Origin: Montifringilla adamsi
Taxonomy: Eukaryota > Chordata > Aves > Passeriformes > Passeridae
Reading direction: 5' to 3'
DNA length: 64,000 nucleotides
NCBI GenBank assembly: GCA_017590115.1
Contig: JAGGNK010009114.1
Span: forward strand, 16,085,433-16,149,432
Shown here: positions 36,388 to 47,100 of the stretch, in pieces
Layout: every line of letters starts with the position of its first letter
Numbering within the stretch: the stretch's first letter is position 1
Notes under the pieces: generated by a model
What the model was told of the DNA's origin: nothing
Databases searched by the model: none
Seen by the model: only the letters and a program-made list of their open reading frames with translations
Translations under genes and position numbers: made by a program

Positions 36388-39300
36388 GAAAGCAAAGATA
36401 AATAGACATATAGACATTACCTGTGATACCAGAGTCATGAACACAATGAAACAAATGTAATGAAACAAAAACATCAATAATGATCTCAAATACCAGATAC
36501 CATAACTATTCTTTCCAGGTGGGACATCCTGCTTGACAGTTCCTTGATTCCACAACAGCCAGGTTCTGACTTCACCTGTGCCAGTACAACGCACAGTATG
36601 GCACCAAGAGTCCTACACCCACAGAGAGCAGCAGCAAAACCATTGCCACTGCTGCTCCTGCCACCCGCAGTCCCCTATCATCCATTCCAGCGTCCCCTAT
36701 CCATTCAAAGGCCTTTGAAAAAAAAGGCCTTGGAGATCTTCACAACAGTCTAAGGATGGAGATATTATGGGACAGTTTATTTGTCCCTTCAGACACTCTG
36801 ACATGTAGGTTTTTCATCTAAATTGCTCCTCCAGTCTGATTAACTTTGGCAAGTACTTGACAAAAAGAATCGTACTGATGGGGGCATATGCTTTTTATTC
36901 TACATTTTACTAATACAAATATATGAATAACCCAAATTTACCATGCTGCATCAGATTCCCAAGGTGCAGAGCAATGTATTACACAAGATACACTTGAAAA
37001 CAATATTCCCAAATTGTACTAGACTTTTTTTTTTTTATTAGACACAAATCAGTATATTTTTAAAAGCACTCCTGGAACAGTCTTCTAAGCTTAGCCAAGT
37101 CACTAACATGACCTAAGGTGGATGAAGTGCTTAAGTGTAATAAAGAAATTATTTTTCTTTTTTGCTTCTAGACTTTTGTATCTAATTTTATGTTTATTTC
37201 TGTACCACATCATATATAAGATACACTTAACAGGAGGTAAAATAAAACCCCTTGATATCTAGACATGATTTCCTATTAGTCTGAAGAAAGAAAGGATAAC
37301 ATCTGATATGTTATATTGCCTGAGGAGGTAAGTATTAATTTGATTCATAAGAAGTAATAATTTGTGCTATACATTTTTAATGCATAATTGGCACACTTGG
37401 AGATATGAAATGGTGAGATCTCAAATTTTAATTTTCTCTCCCTCTTTTCCAGGAATTCTCTCCAGCCCAGTAAGTCATCAATAAATATTCTTGGAGTATA
37501 CAGATCTGAAGCACTCAGGGAACACTCAAAACCTTGGTTTGGCTTTCTTTTCATCTCTACTGTTTCTTTTTCTGCAAAGGGAGGATTTGTTCCATTCTCA
37601 ACAGAATAAATTCATAAATAACAGTGGATCACATTGTTTTATTAAATAGGTGTAGAAAAATCCCTCACAACCATGCACATATATTCCTTTTCTTGGAAGA
37701 GAATGTACATACAGTACAGCAGTAACAAATGTTGAGGTAGCTCCAGTGAAGTTGCTCTTATATTTGCCAGAAAAGTTGCCTCCAAGCAATTTCTGATCAG
37801 TGTTAAGACAAAAATTTGCATTTTAGGAAAAAAAATTCATTTCAATCCATGATGATTTTAAAAATAAGAAATTTCCTATCTACTTATTGAATAAATATGA
37901 CATATTTATATAGAAATAAATTTAGTTTTGTCTCTCCTCTTGATCCAAGAATGTAGAAATTGTAATATATCATAATATGATTAATATTGTTCTTTCTGTT
38001 TTAATCACAGACGGTTCATCTACTACAATATTGCATTTGTATCTGCAGATAATTGTCTTCCTTCAGAGAGTGGTCTGAATAATAAGTTGGAGTAATTAAA
38101 ATAAACTGGCATAATTTCAGAGTGTACTGCTACTGTACAAAAGTAACCAACAGGCACATATTGGGGAAGTAAACTTCAGTATGACTTATTCACTCACAGA
38201 TGGCAAAGGCATTTTATGGCATCCTAGTTTAATTTCTGGCATAGTGGAGAATTCTGCAAAGATTTGCCTGAATGTGCAGGGTTTGAAGAGTGTGAATGAG
38301 GAAGGTGTATTGTTTAGCATTTGGCTGCATGGGTGCTCACAGTAAGTTCCCTCCCCTCAAATATCTGGACATTAACCTATCCAAAAGCTGTGCATCCATT
38401 GCATCCATTTAGGTTCTTAGACAGGGCTACAACTGCATGCAGAACAAATACAGATTATTCCTCTGCCACTTTTGGCATAAATCCAGCACTTATGATAGAC
38501 TTTAGTCTTCTGCTTTCTCATACTCAAGAGAACTAAGGTGAAATTCTTTCTATGTAATTTTACCTCCTAAAATGTAAGCATCTGGTTACCCAGACTCTCT
38601 GTGACCCACGGAGCATGAAGTATACCGAGAACATAATGCAGGCCTAACTTAAAACATCAGACAGATTCACAAATCATCTTCAAAAGGTGACAATTCCTTC
38701 CCATTGTCTATGGGGAAGAACCTACAGAAATGGCAGAAGCCTGGGCTTCAGATTTTTACTGTCTTAAGAAAAGTAAGTTTCTATATCCAATTATAACACC
38801 CAAGGTACATTTTGCTTTACACCTTCCAATTACCATCCTGCCTCTTTATCCACTCATTCCCATTGATGCTGGGCACTCTTTGTAGAAAGGCTGTACTCTG
38901 AACCTGTTGCTAACTTGAGGTCCACAAAGTTTTTTGACTTCTTCCCTTATCTATATAAAATTATATTACTTCCTACATCTGCTCCAGTTTTGAAACAATC
39001 AACTAAAAATATGAGAAGAAATAGGCATGGCATGATATTTTTTGTATGATACTTAAATTTTAAAATAACCTTCTTATATCTAGCACTTCCCAGCTTAAAA
39101 ACTGAAAGCACATATTATCTCAGCACTGTCAGAAATGCTTACCTTTCCACAGTTTCCACAGAATGGCTTCTGGCTATGGAAACAGGGTGTGAAACTCTGA
39201 TTTTTTAAAATATATTTTAATCTAGTCCATATTTTCCATCACATCTACCACCCTTCACCTCAGCTCCCAATTTTAGCAGCAATAATATAACATGCAACTT

Positions 39301-40582
39301 ACTGACAAAATTACAGAATAACATCAGGTGAACTGCTACTTCCAGCAGTGAGACAATTCAATCAGCTAATCCTTAATTAATTCAATATCTGCCCTTTTAA
39401 CATGATACAGTTCTACTTTCTTTTTCCAGGATATTTTGCAGTACTTAATCAAATGTTTCAGAAAAGTTAAAGAGTTAAAATCATCTTTTTGATTACTCCT
39501 CAGACTTCTAGAGTCATCAGAGAAAATAAATTGTTTGATATTTATTCTCCATAAAATAACATTGCTATTTACTATATTTCTTGGCCTTAATTATTTTTTA
39601 ATTGAATATTGCGTCAGTTTTCCATTATTTTACTTTACTTAGGTATGTTGGTAGACTAACAATCCACATTTACTCATTCCCTCCCAGGATTTTGGCTTTG
39701 CTTCAGGGATCAAAGTTAATGGCTAGATAAGGATATTTTTAATAAAACCCTCTGGAATTTGCAAGGGAATTAATCTGAGCTTTATCTTTGAAAACATACT
39801 TTTCTCGTAGAGAAAATTTGCTTTATTTTAAAGTTCTTAATTGCTAGTGGACTGGGAGTTGTTTTATTATTTTCACTCGCTAGAAGTACATTGCCTTTCT
39901 TCCCAGATACTAAACCAAATATTTATTGAACACTTCTCCTTTAATGTATTAATAATAACTACTTTATTAGCTACAGGTGTAAATATATTTCTCAAGTTTT
40001 AATATTTTTGTCCCAATATGATAAAAAAATTCTCTTTCTGTATGTCTACCTGACCCACCTCAGAACTATTTACCTTTTATCTTTATCTTCCCTTATTAAA
40101 GCCTTTAACTGACCTGCCAGTTCAAGTAGATAATTTCCTCTTCTCTACCTTCTCTGAACCACATTAAAGGGTTCTTTTACATCATTAGACAAGACTCCTT
40201 TCTGAGGTTATGGGTCACTGAAACACCCCTCATTTTTCATCTCCCTAATATTTGATTTGGGATCCAAAATTAATATGAAATTAAAATATAATGTTTCTAT
40301 TTAAAATGATCACATTTTTACAGAATTTACAGAAGTAAAATCAGCCATGGTTCTAACAGGCAAGGAAGAGGACATTAGAACTATGTGGATGCTGCTCTAG
40401 GCCTCAGTAGGGAGAACATTGGACACCAGTTGGAATTCATATGGCTGGAAAATGGGTAAAAACTCCCTTAGCTCTGCCAGCTCCTTACTAAAAAAACATG
40501 CCTGATTCAAAACAGGATAAAAACCTGAACACTCTAACTAAATTAAGAGGATAATTTTTAATTAGTATCAGATTTTCTTCCT

Positions 40583-40617
40583 GAATATGACATATGTCAG
40601 ATTTTCATGTCATATTC
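40583..40617. repeat. Inverted repeat, 11 bp arms, 13 nt loop
   Basis: GAATATGACAT and its exact reverse complement ATGTCATATTC enclose 13 bases. No terminal repeats or target duplication point to a mobile element. May be chance in AT-rich DNA. Confidence 0.8.
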
Positions 40618-41256
40618 CCTAGAATCTTGCTGTTATATTTCCAATCTGTAAAGCTCACAGTCATTCTCTAAATTTTCATGAGTTTCTTGCTCAGATGTGT
40701 TTTTTTATCTTCCTGTCTTCTCCTCTTGTATCACACTGGGGAAAATATCTACTTTATAGTTCCAAGAAACCTTCAGTTGTCTGCAGAAGCCAAACTATTT
40801 GTTGCTTTAGTTGTTTTGCCAGTTAGTTTCAAACAGTTGCTGTGTACAGTCCCATAAATTTCTGTGTAATTTAAATGAGTTTATTTCTCTCTGCCTGGAA
40901 TGGATTTCTGCTTCAAGATGCTCCTTCAGCTACTCATAGTTCATCTTCCACATTCCAAACATTGCTTATTATAGACTACATACACTCTTTGATTTGAAAT
41001 GCATCAAAAAAAGCTTTCATGTGATCTTTTAATTAGTTTTTATATTGGTCTTTAACCTGTCATTCATAGGTGAAAAACTGCCAGAGCTGAATCTTCATTA
41101 CTGGTCCTCCCCGTAAGAATTTTTAAATCTTCAACTGAAGACAAAGCAAGGGCACAATCCAACACCATCTCTCTGCATTATTTGTTCAGCATTGTTGAAA
41201 GTTGGGATCACTGCTTAAAGAAAGCTTCCAGAAAACTCTTGACTAGTATTTACCAA

Positions 41257-41281
41257 TTCTACTTTCTGTCAGAAAGTAGAA
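41257..41281. repeat. Tight hairpin, 11 bp arms, 3 nt loop
   Basis: TTCTACTTTCT, loop GTC, AGAAAGTAGAA. The stem extends two more pairs past one bulged A. The symmetric arms with a tiny loop could extrude as a cruciform, or record a replication template switch. Confidence 0.85.
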
Positions 41282-42144
41282 ATTCTAGAAATTCTTCTTG
41301 AGCCATGTAATCCATCTCTCTATGTTTGCCTCTGGGAATTTTGTCTTCAGCTGTAGTAGATTTTGAAGGTTTTGATTTTCACATAGCCCATGAAGCAATG
41401 ATGTTTTCATTGTGTTTTAGGCTAATGTCTTCTGATCTGTTTGCTCTCTGATGTTGAAAGCCTGATCTGTTTATCTAAATCCATAAGAAACCCTGTCACT
41501 GCAGGTTGGAACTACAGTTTATATCATGTGAACATCTGTAAAATGCTCCTGATGATTCAAATTTGCCTGAAACCACATGAAGAAAAAAGGAAACCAATCC
41601 AAGGAGCAATCCTCTATGTTGTGAGGCTGCATAAAGTCCTTTCAAAAATTATGCTTAAGTTATAATACACAGATACCCTCAAAAGAGAAATACAAAACAA
41701 ACCTACTTCTTTCTAAATTTTATGTTAAATACAGATTAAATAAAGTGTGAGCTTAGATAGCTCTTTGTCTTCAGGTTGTAAACTTGAAAGGACAAGAAAA
41801 GTGGTGGAGATACTAGATGTTCCTAAATAAATTTCGTCTTTGGAAATATAAACTACTAAACTGTTCATTGTTCTCATGAATGACCTGACCTGCCTTTTCT
41901 GTTTCAGAAACAATTGGCTCTGCCCACTAAAGTCTGACTTTGTTTCAGTCTGGAAGAAGTTGAAAATAGAGAATTATTTGATAACTATTAATGCTCATTG
42001 TGCCTACTAATGAATTAGAAAGAATGAAAAATCTTGCATCTTCATGTTGTTCCTCCAGTTTTGCAATGCAGTTGAGTGATGTATGCTAGAGTGTAACTCT
42101 GAATTCATCCCAATAGAGCAAGCTTCACTCAGCTTCTCTTTTTT

Positions 42145-42232
42145 ATTTGGGTTTTGTTATTCTTACTAAAATTATTATTAAACTTAATATTTGGGTTTTG
42201 TTATTCTTACTAAAATTATTATTAAGCTTAAT
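42145..42232. repeat. 44 bp tandem duplication (two copies)
   Basis: Copy 1 is 42145-42188 and copy 2 is 42189-42232. They are the same except for one base (A at 42182, G at 42226). The near identity of a non-functional sequence implies a recent duplication. It produces an artificial ORF on the minus strand. Confidence 0.95.
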
Positions 42233-42430
42233 TTTGAATAAATATAAACAAATTTGAAAATGCTTATTCAGGAAACCAGCATATATACACTGCAAGAGTT
42301 GCAGATGCTCAGTGGAATTAAAGCTTTTCTGAGGATCTGAAATTGGTTTGCAGTTCTCATTTAAGCCAGGTTTCCAGGTCTTCCTAAACCCTAAATTCAT
42401 GTGCAATAATCCAGAAATCTTTGTCTGTCT

Positions 42431-42461
42431 GCTTGCTCCAAGATGGATTCTTGGAGCAAGC
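42431..42461. repeat. Perfect hairpin, 12 bp arms, 7 nt loop
   Basis: GCTTGCTCCAAG, loop ATGGATT, CTTGGAGCAAGC. Twelve paired bases of mixed composition are the strongest inverted repeat I saw in the window. It is too short for a microRNA precursor on its own. Confidence 0.9.
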
Positions 42462-43293
42462 TCTGCATTCTTGGATTTCGAGGAGATGCTCAAGAAACTG
42501 GCCTCAAGTTTGGAAGGAACCTGGAAGGCAAGGATGACTCAACAAATTCTCACACCTTTGCTAGAAAACATCTCATTAACTGCTCTGGTGGATAAGATTA
42601 ATAACTTGAATTTAAGCTTCAATTTAGGTTCACTCGAGTCTTAAGGAAAAAAATATTTAGTTTAAAAATACAATTGCTGATAAATATATATGCAATGTAC
42701 AAAATGCACAGATGAGAATTACTCAAAAATAGCATGAAAATCTGTGGGAAATGTCAGCAGGAAGAACTTTTTAAACCATTTTTAATCTTTCTGCACACCC
42801 ACACAAAAAAGCAACCAGAAAAACATAATTCATGTAGAGATAATTCACTGAAGCAGAACCAAAACTTTTCTACAGAGAATTGACTATAAAATGCATTTTT
42901 AAATTAGAAATAAAAGTTTATCCCTGAACTTCTACTAGCTCTAACTCTGGTGGTCTTCATCATCTTTTACTTTTGAAATTAATACCCACTATGAGATAGG
43001 TTCTCAGCAGTGTTGAAGAAAGATACCTGTGAGTAATTTCTCCATTCCCATGATAAAGTGAAATGTCTTTATAAAGTGAAATGTTGCCAGCTTTTGTGGC
43101 AGAGGTTCTCAGAGGAACCACTCACTTGCAGAGGGGACCAACTGACTTACAGTGTCCATTGGCTCCACTTCCTTTTCAGCCATGAAGAACGCAAAGCTCC
43201 AATGCATATACAGCAATTCTGGGTTATCCCTTCCTTGGTGTTTTTGAAAAAGCTTTAAATACTGCTAAGTGATTGGGCAGGACCACAGCAGCA
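42462..43293. other. Unique noncoding sequence
   Basis: No gene or transposon recognised between the hairpin and the 98 bp duplication. The 98-codon ORF at 42348-42644 has no recognisable domain. Confidence 0.6.
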
Positions 43294-43494
43294 CTTCTTC
43301 TTCTTTGGCTGACAAATCCAAGCATGCTGGTGTTGTCAAGAGATCTGGCCCTGCAGTGAGCATCTTAGAGACAGCAAAATAATTCCTTATTTCTCTTCTT
43401 CTTTGGCTGACAAATCCAAGCATGCTGGTGTTGTCAAGAGATCTGGCCCTGCAGTGAGCATCTTATCTCAGAGACAGCAAAATAATTCCTTATT
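43294..43494. repeat. 98 bp tandem duplication (two copies)
   Basis: The repeat starts in 'cttctttggctgacaaatcc' and runs through 'ctgcagtgagcatctta' and 'gacagcaaaataattcctta'. Copy 1 spans about 43294-43391 and copy 2 about 43392-43494. The copies appear identical apart from a 5 bp insertion (TCTCA) in copy 2 after 'catctta'. Such identity implies a recent event. The unit is not a transposon I recognise. Confidence 0.95.
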
Positions 43495-43600
43495 TTGGCT
43501 CGCCATCAGTCTCACCTCAGTCATCTCATTCCGCATGCTCTCAGTCCTTGCAGGCATTCTTCTCGCCGAGAACTTTTTCTCCCTGTTGTGTCCCCTCATT

Positions 43601-43688
43601 TGTCATGTCCTGTGTCACAGGTGTCTGTGTATTTGGCCCGTGTCTTGTTTGTCATGTCCTGTGTCACAGGTGTCTGTGTATTTGGCCC
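43601..43688. repeat. 49 bp tandem duplication (1.8 copies)
   Basis: Copy 1 is 43601-43649. Copy 2 (43650-43688) repeats its first 39 bases exactly, from 'tgtcatgtcctgtgtcacag' to 'gtgtatttggccc'. Because 49 is not a multiple of three, the duplication lets three plus-strand frames stay open with Cys-rich translations (43403-43784). These are not credible proteins. Confidence 0.95.
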
Positions 43689-44027
43689 AGAGCTGCTCTG
43701 CCCTGTTGCATTGCCTGGTGTAGGTATAACAGCACAAGTCCCAGGGCCTGGAAATTTGTAATGCAGGGTGTAGTTGGACTCTAGATGGGATTTGTAGATT
43801 GACACAAGATGTCTGGAGCTGTTAAGTTCTCCTGCAGCACTTTGACTTTTGTCCTAACATTCTTTCAGATGCAGACAGATGAAACCCGGGGCAGAGCTCC
43901 CCATCCTGGGTGAGGGGGCTCCCCCGAGAAGATCAGTCACCATTTGTCTTTGTAGGGGAAGCGTAAATGTTGACTCTGTGTTACAGCATTGTTCTTTATC
44001 TTTGTTTTTAGGAAGTAAAGCCAGATA
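43689..44027. other. GC-richer spacer between tandem repeats and telomere-like tract
   Basis: This stretch is clearly richer in G and C than its surroundings, for example 'gaaacccggggcagagctcc' and 'gagggggctcccccgag'. It could be part of an unrecognised repeat or a subtelomere-derived fragment. No gene is visible. Confidence 0.45.
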
Positions 44028-44150
44028 TTAGGGGTAGGGTAAGGGTTAGTGTTAGAGTTAGGGTTGGGTTAGAGTTAGGGTTAGGTTAGAGTTAGGGTTC
44101 GGGTTTGTGTTTGTGTTTGGGTTGGATTCAGATTCGGGTTAGGGTTAGGC
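44028..44150 (+). repeat. Degenerate interstitial telomeric repeat
   Basis: About 120 bp built from TTAGGG and one-step variants (TTAGAG, TTGGG, TTAGG, TTCGGG, TTTGTG). The plus strand carries the G-rich strand, so the motif points rightward as at a right chromosome end. Inside, a 17 bp unit TTAGAGTTAGGGTTNGG repeats three times head to tail (44052, 44069, 44086), which shows later amplification of a mutated telomeric segment. The tract sits beside three other tandem duplications. It is ordinary sequence again from about 44151. Confidence 0.93.
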
Positions 44151-47100
44151 TTGCCAGTTAACTTATGTCAGGTAAAATAATTCATGGGCTTTCCTCTCTA
44201 TGTCTCATCTTCTGACTCAAGATAGAGAGAGTTCCAAAGAACTGTGCATTTGCAGGCTCTGCAGCTTTCACAGTAATCTTTGAAAGCCTTGTATATATTT
44301 TATTTTAGCTGGAGCAATGGTAGTATTCAAATTCAGAATATCATCTTGTGGATGGGACAGTTTCCTCTCTGGCCATTTCCTGCCTCCAGAGAATGGAAGT
44401 TAGTCCAAAGCTCAGTAGTGAAGTATCAAATGTTTCCTTCCTGACAGAGGACAGCAGAAGCAAGGTATCCTGAGATCAGAGACTTGAAGAATAACCTTGA
44501 GGATGGTGGGTGAAGTCAGTCTCGAAAGTAATTCCACTTCCAGTCTTTCACAGCATGAAGAAGGAAAAGAGTCAGTGGTAGAGTCCTGAAAGGGATCTGA
44601 ACCCCAACACAGGTGGCTGTAGAGAACCAGATATTATCTAAATAGGGCAGAGTGGGAAAATGTTGGTGTGTTTTCAAACTTCCTCTGAGTTACTCTAAGG
44701 ATGGGAAATGGGAACATTTTATGCATCATCCCTTGCTCAGGGCTGTGCCTCAGGTTGCAAGTTAGCTGTTAGAGCAGCGGCTAAAAATGCAGAGATGACT
44801 CCTGCCAGGATAATTACATAGCTCCAGTGTCACATCTTTCAACAAGCAAAGTAATACAGAGGAACTGGGAACCTTAAGGTGCAATATTGTGTCATTGCTT
44901 CTTTAGGTAGAGAGGAGGGAGATAAATGAGGGGAAAATTGTACTTCAGACATACAGGATGTGCACAAAGGCTAACGGGTCCTGCAGGGAATCCTAAAAAC
45001 AATTTTCTTCTGCCTGAAAAGCTCAGGGGTCTGGTTAGACCTCAATGACATTTTCATTTTCCTGGTGGGAAAATAAAATGTCTCCAGGAGCATAAGCTCA
45101 CATTCTTAATAAGTAACAGACTTTTTAAAGTACAATGTTGTATGATGACATTTTATGCAGAGATGTAACTCATAAACCTAGAGAGCAAAGGATAAAGAAA
45201 ATGACAAGCTAGATACAGCACACATTAATGTATGGCAGCCGTAAAAATCACAGAGGATGGATTTGCCCCTTATACACAGAGGTAAACATGGAAAATATCT
45301 GTTACAATGAATAGGGATATGCCAGTTTGGTGCTTGGGGGAAATGAAATCTGAATCAAGAACCAATAGCTCAAAATTTACTTGTCCATAAGCACTGTGGT
45401 TTCATACAAAGGCAAGGAACTATCAATGCCTGAACAGCTGTAAATATGTTATTCAGCTGCTGTGATCAATGCAGTCATTATCAACTTAAGCAGTTCTTGC
45501 TCTCAATGTAAAATTCATTTCTCCTTGCTAAATATCTATCAGCTGAAGATCTAAAAGAGAGCTGGGTGAGGGTAGGCAGCAAGCATTCAAAGAAATCGAA
45601 CAGAAAAGTCACTGGAAACCTTTTAAACAAGGAAGCACTAGACTGCAACCTATGTCTGCAGACTAATATAACTATGTGTTAAAATCTGTGTGAGTGTGTT
45701 TAATGAAGACCTCAGCTGTGAGGTGAACAGACACTTATGTATCATCCCCTTGTACTGCTTTGAATTGCAAGATTCTAGTTCATTTTGTGCACTGGGTATT
45801 TTCAAACAAGTAAAATCCTAATGCAGATATAAAGGTATGTGTGTGTTTATATTTATAATGTGTACCAGACACATGTATATTTCAAATAAAATCCATTCAT
45901 GGGTGAGAAGTAAAAATTGACCTGTTGCAATACCCCAATACTTCTTTCTTGATGTTCTCAGAATTACAATTAAATACATAACTTGGAAGAGATGCTGAAT
46001 AGTATTTAAAAATGGAATCAATACAGAAATCAGTTCATAAGCTTAGAAGACTAGAAACGAGGAAAGAAAAACAAGACCTCAACTGAAAAGTTTCTTTTGC
46101 ACCATGATATCTTTTCTGATCCATAGCCCCACACCTTGTTCAAGTTTCTTTTCCTCATCTAATTTCCTCCTTTCTTTGTGTGTTTAGTGACACCTTTTTA
46201 AGGGTTTGTGCAGAGGGATGTACTTCATTTCTTTTTATGTGCAGTCAAGATTCCAAGGACATTTTTCACCCCATCCTTTGCTGCCTCCCCTCCAACTTGA
46301 TGCACACCTATTCTCACCCCTGCAGCACCCATTCTTTATGCTGTTGTATACATATTAAATAGATGTTTTTGGAGGCTGGCAAGGAACTAGTCTTAAACTG
46401 TTAAACACATTAAAAATACTCATCACTTTTTTTAAGGTTTAATTTTATGTCAGATCATTTACATTTTTCACCTCTCTGCCCAGTCCCATACAAAGTTGCT
46501 GTGGCACAACTGAAAAGGATACGAGGCAACAGGAACACAGAGTAGGTGAGGACAGAAATCACTGCCTTTAGTATTATTTTCCAGGCACATATCCATATCC
46601 TGGGAGACAGCTCCTTCCTTTCCCTGTTTCTGAAGATTGGTTTGATCTAGAACTGTACGATTAGGGATAGACTTGTAAAGTTTACAACATATCAGGAATT
46701 GAGGATATGAATGTGGTTATAACAGAAATAAATCAATTGACAGCGTAATGGAGAGAACCCACTCATCATCTGTGGAAGGCAGGTGATCCACAGAGCAGGC
46801 AGAGCAGGAATCTTACCCTGAAGGATTTATAGTGACTGCTAGACTTTGGCCTGAAGAGGGTAGAACTAGCTAAGGCATCAGAGGGGTTTTTTTTAATACC
46901 ATTATTTGTTCTTGTCGCCCAAGGACATCAAGAAAAAGATTGGTAGATAATCAGGGGAGGTTTTTGACAGGCAAAAAGATAGATGATGGTTTGAGAGGCC
47001 TAATATGGATATTCATTGCAATAAACTTAAAATAAAGCACAAGCGAATAGTTGACATGAATTCAGACATCCTGACATGGCCACACATTCTCACTGTATGA

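Larger units (their letters stand above)
36388..42144. other. AT-rich unique sequence
   Basis: No gene or transposon recognised over nearly 6 kb. The stretch 38950-40620 is particularly AT-rich. Two perfect 11 bp inverted repeats lie at 40583-40617 and 41257-41281. All reading frames are under 80 codons. Confidence 0.6.

Noticed and set aside
43403..43784. Overlapping Cys-rich ORFs
   Set aside because: Produced by tandem duplication in a stop-poor unit. The frame changes between copies because 49 is not a multiple of three.
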